From Flavobacterium tistrianum (GTDB lineage: Bacteria > Bacteroidota > Bacteroidia > Flavobacteriales > Flavobacteriaceae): DNA of 64,000 nucleotides. Position numbers and translations under genes: made by a program. Location of the stretch: contig NZ_QJRH01000073.1 of NCBI RefSeq assembly GCF_003254545.1, positions 186,001 through 250,000 of the forward strand. Direction: 5' to 3'. Position 1 is the first letter of the stretch. Every line of letters begins with the position of its first letter. Positions 1 through 8,045 of this stretch are shown one piece after another. The notes under the pieces were generated by a model. It saw only the letters and a program-made list of their open reading frames with translations, was not told the DNA's origin and ran no database searches.

Positions 1-108
1 AATGTTAAATTTCAAAATAAAATCATGCCTCATCTTTGGTAATTTTATACTATTTTTAATACTTTTTAAGTTCTATAACTTTAAATTGCAGTAAAATTAA
101 ATTGATTT

Positions 109-1662
109 ATGGATAAGATAAAAATACTTTGGGTCGATGATGAAATCGATCTTTTAAAGCCTCACATATTATTTCTAGAAAAAAAGAATTACGAAGTTAC
201 AACTTGCAATAACGGACTCGATGCGATTGCGTTATTTGAAGAAGATAATTTTGATATTGTTTTTCTGGACGAAAACATGCCTGGAATGAGCGGACTGGAA
301 ACACTTTCTGAAATGAAAGAGAAAAAATCAGCTATCCCGATGATCATGATTACCAAAAGCGAGGAAGAATATATTATGGAAGAAGCCATTGGTTCCAAAA
401 TCGCTGATTACTTGATTAAACCTGTAAATCCGAATCAGATTCTGTTGAGTTTGAAAAAAAATCTAGATGATTCGAGATTAATTACAGAAAAAACAACTTT
501 AGATTATCAGAAAGAATTCAGAAAAATTTCGATGGAATTAGCAATGGTTAATTCGTACGAAGACTGGATTGAATTGTATAAAAAGCTGCTATTTTGGGAA
601 TTAAAACTAGAAGACATCAATGATACAGCAATGATCGAAATTCTAGAATCTCAAAAAGTTGAAGCTAATTCTCAATTCGGAAAATATATTGAGAGAAATT
701 ACGAAGACTGGTTTGCGCCAAAGGCAGACAAGCCTATACAGTCTAACACTTTATTCAAAGAATTAGTAGTTCCAGAAATTAAAAAGAAAGACAAACCGAT
801 TCTTTTTGTTGTAATTGACAATCTTCGTTACGACCAATGGAAGGCTTTTGAAGGTGTAATTTCAAACTATTACAAACTGGAAAAAGAAGTTCCGTACTAC
901 TCTATTCTTCCAACAGCCACACAATATGCCAGAAACTCTATTTTCTCTGGTTTAATGCCATTAGAAATGGAAAAACAATTTCCTGAATATTGGAAAAATG
1001 ATGTTGAAGATGGCGGAAAAAACCTTTATGAAGCAGAATTTTTATCGGCTCAATTAAAAAGATTGGGTTTAAACATTAAGGAAGATTATTTTAAAATCAC
1101 CAATTATGCAGGTGGAAAAAAACTGGCAGAAAACTTCAAAGCTTTAAAAGGAAATGACTTAGTTACCGTAGTTTACAACTTTGTAGATATGCTTTCGCAC
1201 GCTAAAACTGAGATGGAAGTCGTAAAAGAATTAGCTTCAGATGACAAAGCATACCGTTCTTTAACTTTAAGTTGGTTCAAAAATTCTCCTTTGTTAGAAA
1301 TCATTCAGCAGGCACAACTTTTAGGTTTCAAACTGATTTTAACCACAGACCACGGAACTATTAATGTAAAAAATCCGTCGAAAGTTGTGGGTGATAAAAA
1401 TACAAGTCTGAATCTGCGTTACAAAACCGGACGTAGCTTAACATACGAGCAAAAAGACGTTTATGTAGTTAAAGAACCTAAAACAATTGGTCTGCCAGCT
1501 ATAAATATGAGTAGTTCGTTTATTTTTGCCAAAAATGATTTTTTCTTGGCATATGTAAACAACTACAATCATTATGTGAGTTATTACAAAAACACCTACC
1601 AGCACGGGGGAATTTCATTAGAAGAAATGATTATTCCGTTCTTGGTATTTAATCCGAAATAA
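109..1662 (+). CDS. porX: PorX: response regulator with PglZ/alkaline-phosphatase-type effector domain
   Basis: A 517-aa protein with a CheY-like receiver (about residues 1-120; acidic D10/D11, phospho-acceptor D54 in FLDENMP, T82, K104). A helical linker leads to a PglZ-type domain of the alkaline phosphatase superfamily (about 230-515). Likely metal and nucleophile residues are D237, T269/T271, D360, H364, D414-H415 and H499. This architecture is that of PorX, which in Bacteroidota regulates type IX secretion with the kinase PorY and an ECF sigma factor. Its PglZ domain is known to act as a phosphodiesterase on nucleotides. PorY is not in the window. The ATG start directly precedes the receiver beta-1 strand. 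Confidence 0.93.
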   Translation: MDKIKILWVDDEIDLLKPHILFLEKKNYEVTTCNNGLDAIALFEEDNFDIVFLDENMPGMSGLETLSEMKEKKSAIPMIMITKSEEEYIMEEAIGSKIADYLIKPVNPNQILLSLKKNLDDSRLITEKTTLDYQKEFRKISMELAMVNSYEDWIELYKKLLFWELKLEDINDTAMIEILESQKVEANSQFGKYIERNYEDWFAPKADKPIQSNTLFKELVVPEIKKKDKPILFVVIDNLRYDQWKAFEGVISNYYKLEKEVPYYSILPTATQYARNSIFSGLMPLEMEKQFPEYWKNDVEDGGKNLYEAEFLSAQLKRLGLNIKEDYFKITNYAGGKKLAENFKALKGNDLVTVVYNFVDMLSHAKTEMEVVKELASDDKAYRSLTLSWFKNSPLLEIIQQAQLLGFKLILTTDHGTINVKNPSKVVGDKNTSLNLRYKTGRSLTYEQKDVYVVKEPKTIGLPAINMSSSFIFAKNDFFLAYVNNYNHYVSYYKNTYQHGGISLEEMIIPFLVFNPK

Positions 1663-1721
1663 AAGTTTACAGTCTCAATTTTCAGTTTTCAGCAGTGAGC
1701 ACAATTAAATAAAAATATCTT

Positions 1722-1785
1722 TTGCCACAGATTTCACAGATTATCACTGATTAAAAAATCCTTTTTAATCTTTTAATCTGTGGCA
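1722..1785. repeat. Intergenic hairpin of the CACAGATT family
   Basis: TTGCCACAGATT at 1722-1733 is matched by AATCTGTGGCA at 1775-1785, with a CACAGATT echo between them. It is a noncoding flavobacterial hairpin in front of tsaE. A GTG at 1780 inside its right arm could extend tsaE upstream but would translate the repeat. Confidence 0.7.
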
Positions 1786-1839
1786 TTAAAAAATAATTCG
1801 CGGAAATTTGCGAAATTCGTGGCAAAAATAAACACAACA

Positions 1840-2247
1840 ATGAACATCGTTTTTTCATTAGATCAAATTCAAGAAGTTGCGGATCAGATTATAGCTTCAA
1901 ATCCTAATAAAATTATCCTTTTTAATGGAGAAATGGGAGTTGGAAAAACAACTTTGATCAAACAGCTATGCAAAAGTCTTGGAATTACTGACGCAACTAG
2001 CAGTCCTACTTTTTCTTTAGTAAACGAATATCAAATTCCAAACGGAAAAAAAGTCTATCATTTTGACTTTTACAGAATAAAACAAGAAACCGAAGCGCTA
2101 GATATGGGAGTTGATGATTACCTGTATTCTGGAAATTGGTGTTTTATTGAATGGTCTGAAAAAATTGCAAATTTAATTCCTGAAGAACATTCTACTATAA
2201 ATATCGAATTGCTTTCTGACGGAAAAAGAGAACTAGAGTTAGTTTAA
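1840..2247 (+). CDS. tsaE: TsaE, tRNA threonylcarbamoyladenosine biosynthesis ATPase
   Basis: A 135-aa P-loop ATPase. The Walker A motif GEMGVGKTT lies at about residues 30-38, followed by the family blocks TSSPTFSLVNEY, HFDFYRI and IEWSEK. TsaE works with TsaB and TsaD to install t6A at position 37 of ANN-decoding tRNAs in the cytoplasm. I chose the ATG at 1840 because it begins the conserved N-terminal strand. An in-frame GTG at 1780 would add 20 residues encoded by an intergenic repeat. It lies between porX and alanine dehydrogenase on the same strand, but the gaps of about 140-180 nt make an operon uncertain. Confidence 0.93.
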   Translation: MNIVFSLDQIQEVADQIIASNPNKIILFNGEMGVGKTTLIKQLCKSLGITDATSSPTFSLVNEYQIPNGKKVYHFDFYRIKQETEALDMGVDDYLYSGNWCFIEWSEKIANLIPEEHSTINIELLSDGKRELELV

Positions 2248-2387
2248 AATATCTTCAAAAAGAAAAATCTGTTCTTTATTGATAGTTATTAGAGTTTCTT
2301 AACTTTTGACCTTCAGTATTAGCAGAATTTTTACACTAATTTTAAAACTTTTTACGTAATTTGTACTCTTAATTTTTTGCACTATCC

Positions 2388-3587
2388 ATGTCAATCACGT
2401 TAACTCCATTTACAAAACAACAATTAATACCGCAGGAAGAAAAACTTGAGGTTGGTCGTTTTAAAAGAGAACTTTTTATAGGAATCCCTAAAGAAACAAG
2501 TTATCAGGAACGTCGTATCTGTCTTACGCCCGATGCAGTCGCTTCTTTAACTTATGAAGGCCATCGCGTTATGATTGAATCTGGCGCTGGAGAAAGTTCA
2601 AGTTATAGTGATAAAGAATATGCTGATGCCGGTGCAGAAATCACAAAAGATGCCAAAAGAGTTTTTGGTTGTCCGTTTCTATTAAAAGTAGAGCCGCCAA
2701 CTTTAACCGAAATCGAAATGATCAATCCTGAAACGGTTATCATTTCTGCTATTCAGCTAAAAACCAAAAAGAAAGAATACTTTGAAGCTTTAGCAAAAAA
2801 GAAAATCACTGCCTTAGCTTTTGAATATATTAAAGATGAAGACGGCTCTTATCCAGCAGTAAAATCTCTAAGCGAAATTGCAGGAACAGCTTCAATCTTA
2901 ATTGCTGCCGAATTAATGATTACAAATGAGTTCGGAAAAGGGCTTTTATTTGGAAACATAACAGGCGTTCCTCCTACTGAAGTTGTAATTCTTGGTGCTG
3001 GAACTGTAGGCGAATTTGCTGCTAAAACCGCAATCGGCTTAGGTGCAAACGTAAAAGTTTTTGATAACTCTATTACTAAACTACGTCGTTTACAGAACAA
3101 TTTAAATCAAAGAATTTTTACTTCAACCATACAGCAAAAAGGTTTATTAAAAGCTTTAAGACGTTGTGATGTTGCAATTGGTGCGATGCGCGGTAAAGAA
3201 CGTTGCCCGATTGTAGTTAACGAAACAATGGTTGAACATATGAAAAAAGGCGCTGTAATTGTTGACGTTAGCATTGATACCGGAGGTTGTTTTGAAACAT
3301 CTGAAGTAACAACTCACGAAAAGCCAACATTCATAAAAAATAACGTTTTACACTATTGCGTACCTAATATTCCGTCACGTTATTCTAAAACTGCTTCATT
3401 ATCAATCAGTAACATCTTGACTCCTTACTTACATCAGATAGCCGAAGATGGTGGTATTGAAAGTGCCATTCGTTGCAACAAAGGCCTTAAAAACGGAATT
3501 TATCTTTATCACGGAATTTTAACAAATAAAGCCATTGGCGACTGGTTTGATCTTCCAGATAACGATATTAATTTACTTGTATTTTAA
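2388..3587 (+). CDS. ald: Alanine dehydrogenase
   Basis: A 399-aa NAD-dependent dehydrogenase of the AlaDH/PNT family, which interconverts L-alanine and pyruvate plus ammonia. The N-terminal substrate domain has IGIPKETSYQERRICLTPDAV. The Rossmann nucleotide-binding segment VVILGAGTVGEFAAKTA lies at about residues 200-215. It has about 30 more N-terminal residues than the usual 370-aa enzyme, and the conserved domain starts at about residue 30. This longer form is, from memory, common in Bacteroidota. The membrane-domain signature of transhydrogenase (PntA/PntB) is absent, which favours alanine dehydrogenase. Confidence 0.85.
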   Translation: MSITLTPFTKQQLIPQEEKLEVGRFKRELFIGIPKETSYQERRICLTPDAVASLTYEGHRVMIESGAGESSSYSDKEYADAGAEITKDAKRVFGCPFLLKVEPPTLTEIEMINPETVIISAIQLKTKKKEYFEALAKKKITALAFEYIKDEDGSYPAVKSLSEIAGTASILIAAELMITNEFGKGLLFGNITGVPPTEVVILGAGTVGEFAAKTAIGLGANVKVFDNSITKLRRLQNNLNQRIFTSTIQQKGLLKALRRCDVAIGAMRGKERCPIVVNETMVEHMKKGAVIVDVSIDTGGCFETSEVTTHEKPTFIKNNVLHYCVPNIPSRYSKTASLSISNILTPYLHQIAEDGGIESAIRCNKGLKNGIYLYHGILTNKAIGDWFDLPDNDINLLVF

Positions 3588-3608
3588 GGGAACTTTAATG
3601 TACCTTTG
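3577..3608 (+). promoter_or_regulatory. Bacteroidota promoter for the DUF4258-like gene
   Basis: TTG at 3577-3579 and TACCTTTG at 3601-3608, with a 21-nt spacer, fit the -33/-7 consensus. The -33 element lies inside the last codons of alanine dehydrogenase. The leader to the ATG at 3624 would be only about 10-12 nt. Confidence 0.65.
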
Positions 3609-3623
3609 CAAAAATTTTATTTC

Positions 3624-3998
3624 ATGAAGTTCGTACATCGTTTTGCATATTACCTGATTGGTCTCGTTATGGGATGTTTTATTGTATCAGGATTTTTTAT
3701 CGGAAAAGACACTCGTTGCAATTATTTTCCAAATGCCCGAGTTTTAAACAATCTTAGAACAAAACCTTTTCAATATTCTCCAAAAGCTGTTCAGACTTTA
3801 AACGAAAAATGGGTCGATACGGCAGATATCAAAAACACATTGACTTACGGTGATGTAGATTTTGATCAAAGTAATGTTCCTACAAAAGGAGGAAAATTAT
3901 ACATCATTGAAGGAAAAACGATAAAAAATCAAGAAATTATTCTAAAAGTGATTAATTACGAAAACAAAGCCGTTTTAGAAGAAATCGCAAAAAAATAA
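3624..3998 (+). CDS. DUF4258-like membrane-anchored protein
   Basis: A 124-aa protein with a hydrophobic N-terminal segment (about residues 5-25, YYLIGLVMGCFIVSGFF), then a small polar domain containing DTRCNYFPNARVLNNLR. It resembles proteins annotated as DUF4258 that follow alanine dehydrogenase in flavobacteria; that assignment is from memory. The biochemical role is unknown. I start it at the ATG at 3624, because an upstream TTG at 3606 overlaps the -7 promoter box. A terminator begins within its stop codon. The single membrane anchor suggests a periplasmic domain. Confidence 0.75.
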   Translation: MKFVHRFAYYLIGLVMGCFIVSGFFIGKDTRCNYFPNARVLNNLRTKPFQYSPKAVQTLNEKWVDTADIKNTLTYGDVDFDQSNVPTKGGKLYIIEGKTIKNQEIILKVINYENKAVLEEIAKK

Positions 3999-4041
3999 AA
4001 GAAAACCCAATAACATTAAAACAGTTATTGGGTTTTCTTTT
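3997..4041 (+). terminator. Rho-independent terminator
   Basis: An 18-nt perfect inverted repeat (3997-4014 and 4024-4041) with a GAAAACCCAATAAC core. The right arm ends in CTTTT and the left arm begins with AAAAG, so it could also work for the opposing ung gene. Confidence 0.85.
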
Positions 4042-4141
4042 ATAAAAAGCATATATACATATATCATGATAAAATCAAAAAGACACAAAGTTTTTTCCCT
4101 TTGTCACTTTGCAACTCTGAACCTTTGAAACTTAAAAAAAA

Positions 4142-4807
4142 TCACCATTCAATTTCTTTTAATCCTTTAGATTTCAAGAAATCATTGGTTTGGCTAAAAT
4201 GTTTGTTTCCAAACCAGAATCCTCTATTGGCACTTAGAGGCGAAGGATGGCCTGATTTTAGAATATGATGTTTTGAAGCGTCAATCAAAGCAGCTTTCTT
4301 CTGGGCAAAACCTCCCCACAGCAAAAAGACAACATTTTCTTTCTCCTCAGAAATTTTCTTAATAACTGCATCTGTAAATTTTTCCCAGCCTTTTCCCTGG
4401 TGACTTCCAGCTTCAGATTGTCTAACGGTCAAAGTAGCATTTAAAAGAAAAACACCTTGATCTGCCCAACGTTCTAGATTTCCAGTTTTCGGAAGCGGTT
4501 TTCCCAAATCGGTTTCGATTTCTTTAAAAATATTATATAAAGAAGGCGGAAAAGGAATTCCGTCATTCACAGAAAAACACAAACCATTTGCTTGATTTGG
4601 CCCATGATAAGGATCTTGCCCAATAATAACCACCTTTACTTCATCAAAATGACAATGATCAAAAGCAGAAAAAATCTGATTCCCTTTTGGGTAACAAACT
4701 TTTGTTGCGTATTCAGATTTTACAAATTCTATTAAATCGTTGAAATATGGTTTTTCGAATTCTTCATTCAAAACAGGCTTCCAAGAAGAATGCATTTTCA
4801 CGTCCAT
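4142..4807 (-). CDS. ung: Uracil-DNA glycosylase (family 1)
   Basis: A 221-aa enzyme that removes uracil from DNA in base excision repair. The catalytic water-activating motif GQDPYHGP is followed by NGLCFSV. The DNA-intercalation/histidine motif HPSPLSANRGFWFG is near the C-terminus, and LLWGGFAQKK is also recognisable. The length is typical of Ung. The start (MDVKMHSSW) has a second in-frame ATG four codons in, which cannot be excluded. It is transcribed convergently to the DUF4258-like gene. Confidence 0.97.
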   Translation of the reverse strand: MDVKMHSSWKPVLNEEFEKPYFNDLIEFVKSEYATKVCYPKGNQIFSAFDHCHFDEVKVVIIGQDPYHGPNQANGLCFSVNDGIPFPPSLYNIFKEIETDLGKPLPKTGNLERWADQGVFLLNATLTVRQSEAGSHQGKGWEKFTDAVIKKISEEKENVVFLLWGGFAQKKAALIDASKHHILKSGHPSPLSANRGFWFGNKHFSQTNDFLKSKGLKEIEW

Positions 4808-4929
4808 AATTTTTTTTATGCGAATTTCAGAAATTAATACTTAAAATCAAAAAAGTAAAAAGCTCAAAGTCGAAAGTTAAGCAAACTAAAAACTCATAAT
4901 TCATAACTCATAATTCATTATTGTTTTCG

Positions 4930-4937
4930 TACTTTTG
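4930..4937 (+). promoter_or_regulatory. Putative -7 box for mutS2
   Basis: TACTTTTG matches TAnnTTTG and ends 24 nt before the mutS2 ATG. No well-placed TTG is seen upstream, so support is only partial. Confidence 0.45.
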
Positions 4938-4961
4938 TCTTTGCTTTCATAAAGAAATTAA

Positions 4962-7127
4962 ATGATCAGTATTACCGAAAAAACGTTACAAGACTTACAA
5001 TTTCCAACCGTTCTCGAAACCATTTCTGATGGTTGCAATACCGATATTGGAAAAGAAAAGGCTTTACAAATAAAACCATTTAGAGATAAAGAAGAATTAA
5101 TGCAAGCTTTGATGCAAACATCTGAGTATGTATCTTCTTTTCAAAATAATAACGCCATTCCGAATCACGGATTTGACGCCATAACGCATGAAATTAAATT
5201 TCTTGCAATCGAAGACAGTTTTCTTGAAGTGGGAAGTTTTAGAAAAATTGCTAATCTTTCTGCAACTACAAATGTCTTATTGAATTTCTTAAAAAAGTTT
5301 GATGATTATTATCCAAACTTAAATGCTAGGGCTTCTCGCGTAGAGCTAACCAAAGATATCATAACTGCAATTGATGCAATTGTAGACAAATATGGAGAAA
5401 TAAAAGACAATGCTTCTCCTGCTCTAGCTGGAATTAGACAAAACATGAACTTGGTTCGCGGAAAAGTGAATCAAAGTTTTGGTGTGGCTCTAACTCAATA
5501 CAATAGCCTTGGTTATTTGGATGATATCAAGGAAAGCTTTGTGCAAAACCGTAGAGTTTTAGCAGTCTTAGCAATGTACCGTCGTAAAGTAAAAGGTTCT
5601 ATTTTAGGAAGTTCCAAAACTGGGAGTATTGCTTATATTGAACCTGAAGCTACTTTGAAATATTCTAGAGAATTAGCCAATTTAGAATACGAAGAGAAAG
5701 AAGAAATTACAAGAATTCTAAAGAATCTATCAAATGTAATTCGTCCTTATCTTTCTTTATTAATTGAATATCAAGACTTTTTAAGTGATATTGATGTTGT
5801 TGCAGGTAAAGCTAAATACGCAAATCGAATTAACGGAATTCTGCCAACCATTACAGAAGAAAGAAGATTATTCTTTAGAGAAGCGTATCATCCGATTTTG
5901 TATCTGAACAATAAACAGAAAAAGGAAGTTACGCATCCTCAGACAATTGAGTTAAAACAAGAAAACAGAATTATTGTAATTTCGGGACCAAATGCCGGAG
6001 GAAAAACGATTTCTTTAAAAACGGTTGGATTATTACAATTAATGCTGCAATCGGGAATTTTGATTCCTGTTCACGAAAGAAGTGAAACTTTCTTGTTCGA
6101 TAGAATTTTAACTGACATTGGAGATAACCAATCTATTGAAAATCACCTAAGTACTTATTCGTATCGCTTGAAAAACATGAATTACTTTTTAAAGAAATGT
6201 AATCGAAAAACCATGTTTTTGATTGACGAATTTGGTACTGGTTCTGATCCTGAATTGGGTGGAGCTTTGGCTGAAATTTTCTTGGAAGAATTTTATCATC
6301 GTGAAGCTTTCGGAATTATCACAACGCATTATTCGAATTTAAAAATTTTGGCAAACGAATTGCCTTATGCTACAAATGCAAATATGATGTTCGATGAAAA
6401 GTCACTTGAACCAATGTACAAACTGGCTTTGGGACAAGCAGGAAGTTCGTTTACTTTTGAAGTCGCTCAAAAAAATGGAATCCCGTTTGGATTGATCAAT
6501 CGTGCGAAAAAGAAAATCGAAGTCGGAAAGGTTCGTTTTGATAAAACCATTGCAACACTTCAGAAAGAGAGATCGAAGCTTGAAAAAACTTCCCTTAATT
6601 TAAAAGAAGAAGAAACTCGTGCTCGTGAAGAAAGTAAAAAGATGGAAAACATCAATACCAGAATCCAACAAAAATTGGAAAGCTATCAAGAATTATATGA
6701 TAGTAATCAAAAGATAATTTACATTGGACAAAAAATTGATGATATAGCTGAGAAGTATTTCAACAACAAAAACAAAAAGGAACTTATTGGCGAATTTTTG
6801 AAAATTGTTGAAATTGAAAATTCTAAACGTAAAAAAGCAACTCCAAAAGAAGTCAAAGCAAAAGTTGAAAAACAAAAAGAAATCATTGCTGAAGTTCAGG
6901 TAAAAGTAGAAGAAATTCGAAAAGAGAAAAAAGAGAAAAAACTTAAACCTGTAGTAGAAAAACCAAAACCAATTTTAAAAGTTGGCGACCGAGTAAGAAT
7001 GCTTGACGGAAGATCTGTTGGAAGCATCGATTTAATCGAAAAAAATAAAGCAACTGTAAATTATGGAATTTTTACTTCGAAAGTGAGTTTGGATGAACTC
7101 GAATTAGTAGAAGCTATTAAGAAATAA
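4962..7127 (+). CDS. mutS2: MutS2-family ATPase without a Smr domain
   Basis: A 721-aa MutS2 homologue. The lever/clamp helices occupy the N-terminal half. The ABC-type ATPase has Walker A GPNAGGKT (about residue 342) and Walker B FLIDEFGTGSDPE (about 419), then a charged coiled coil (about 520-660). A KOW-like end domain follows (VGDRVRMLDGRSVGSIDLI). Bacillus MutS2 is about 785 aa and ends in a Smr nuclease domain; here the protein stops after the KOW-like domain. MutS2 proteins are linked to recombination suppression and to rescue of collided ribosomes. The start is the first ATG before the conserved region. Confidence 0.9.
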   Translation: MISITEKTLQDLQFPTVLETISDGCNTDIGKEKALQIKPFRDKEELMQALMQTSEYVSSFQNNNAIPNHGFDAITHEIKFLAIEDSFLEVGSFRKIANLSATTNVLLNFLKKFDDYYPNLNARASRVELTKDIITAIDAIVDKYGEIKDNASPALAGIRQNMNLVRGKVNQSFGVALTQYNSLGYLDDIKESFVQNRRVLAVLAMYRRKVKGSILGSSKTGSIAYIEPEATLKYSRELANLEYEEKEEITRILKNLSNVIRPYLSLLIEYQDFLSDIDVVAGKAKYANRINGILPTITEERRLFFREAYHPILYLNNKQKKEVTHPQTIELKQENRIIVISGPNAGGKTISLKTVGLLQLMLQSGILIPVHERSETFLFDRILTDIGDNQSIENHLSTYSYRLKNMNYFLKKCNRKTMFLIDEFGTGSDPELGGALAEIFLEEFYHREAFGIITTHYSNLKILANELPYATNANMMFDEKSLEPMYKLALGQAGSSFTFEVAQKNGIPFGLINRAKKKIEVGKVRFDKTIATLQKERSKLEKTSLNLKEEETRAREESKKMENINTRIQQKLESYQELYDSNQKIIYIGQKIDDIAEKYFNNKNKKELIGEFLKIVEIENSKRKKATPKEVKAKVEKQKEIIAEVQVKVEEIRKEKKEKKLKPVVEKPKPILKVGDRVRMLDGRSVGSIDLIEKNKATVNYGIFTSKVSLDELELVEAIKK

Positions 7128-7340
7128 AGTTTTAGTGGCAGTTTTCAGTAAAAAAAATGATCAAACAAGACTAAAATTAAAATAAAGCGATTTAAGAAAC
7201 GTTTTCTTTTTAAAAGTAAATTATGATCACTTATTTTTTAAATTCGATCTAAATTGATTTATGAAAGCTGTTTTTGATTTGAAAATTTTATTCAAAACAA
7301 AAAATCAATAGATAAAACTAATTTACTTTATATGCATTTT

Positions 7341-7373
7341 AGCTTTGTCAAAGTTTCAAACTTTGACAAAGCT
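7341..7373. repeat. Short-loop perfect palindrome
   Basis: AGCTTTGTCAAAGTTT (7341-7356), one base, then its exact reverse complement (7358-7373). It lies 17 nt before the DCC-family gene and would form a cruciform or RNA hairpin. It may be an intergenic repeat or a barrier to readthrough. Confidence 0.75.
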
Positions 7374-7390
7374 TTACTTAAATAAAAAAA

Positions 7391-7804
7391 ATGGAAAATC
7401 TTCCAAAAAATAAAAAAATAATTCTTTTTGACGGAGTTTGTAATCTCTGCAGTTCGGCGGTTCAATACATTATCAAACACGACAAGAAAGATATTTTTAG
7501 ATTTGTTGCGTTACAATCTGATTTAGGGATTTCAATTTGCAAACATCTGGGAATCAGTTTTTCAAAAATGGACAGTATTATTTTATACGATCCTGGAACA
7601 GCTTATTTTTATAAATCTTCAGCAGTAATTGAAATAGCTAAAAATTTTGGAGGTTTATGGAGACTCAGTCCAATTTTTAGAATTGTTCCCATTTTTATTA
7701 GTGACAAAATTTATGATTATGTCGCAAAAAACAGATACAATTGGTATGGCAAAAAAGAAAGCTGTATGATTCCTACTCCTGAATTGAAAGCTAAGTTTCT
7801 TTAA
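7391..7804 (+). CDS. DCC-family thiol-disulfide oxidoreductase-like protein (DUF393)
   Basis: A 137-aa protein with the family signature ILFDGVCNLC near residues 11-20, where D-G-V-C-x-L-C holds the paired cysteines. Also seen are the downstream FVALQSD and the C-terminal YDYVAKNRY blocks. The DCC family has a predicted thioredoxin-like fold; substrates are unknown. No signal peptide is evident, so the protein is probably cytoplasmic. It stands alone between mutS2 and the convergent ettA, with hairpins on both sides. Confidence 0.85.
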   Translation: MENLPKNKKIILFDGVCNLCSSAVQYIIKHDKKDIFRFVALQSDLGISICKHLGISFSKMDSIILYDPGTAYFYKSSAVIEIAKNFGGLWRLSPIFRIVPIFISDKIYDYVAKNRYNWYGKKESCMIPTPELKAKFL

Positions 7805-7865
7805 GAGAAATTCCGATTTTTGAAATTCCAAATTTCAACAGTAAAACTTCAATCTCCGCAATATT

Positions 7866-7963
7866 GTCATTTCGACGAAGGAGAAATCTCCACGAGAAGC
7901 TCGACAAAGATTGGATTTTCGTTATAGAGTTACTTGCGAAGATTTCTCCTTCGTCGAAATGAC
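7866..7963. repeat. Long flavobacterial inverted repeat (TCGACGAAGGAG family)
   Basis: A 23-nt perfect inverted repeat: 7866-7888 (GTCATTTCGACGAAGGAGAA plus ATC) pairs with 7941-7963. The 52-nt middle contains CCACGAGAAGCTCG. I recall this sequence as a dispersed intergenic element in Flavobacterium. It contains no reading frame. Confidence 0.8.
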
Positions 7964-7980
7964 AAACTAGATGGTAAAAT

Positions 7981-8023
7981 AAAAAATCCCAAATTCATAT
8001 CAATTGGAATTTGGGATTTTTTT
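7981..8023. terminator. Bidirectional terminator between convergent genes
   Basis: AAAAAATCCCAAATTC (7981-7996) pairs with GAATTTGGGATTTTTT (8007-8022). The A-tract on one side and the T-tract on the other allow termination of both the DCC gene and ettA. Confidence 0.88.
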
Positions 8024-8045
8024 ATTTGAAATTTATTAGAAAGAA

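Noticed and set aside
1780..1839. GTG start giving a 20-residue N-terminal extension of TsaE
   Set aside because: The extension is encoded by the right arm of an intergenic repeat and lacks TsaE similarity; the ATG at 1840 begins the conserved domain.
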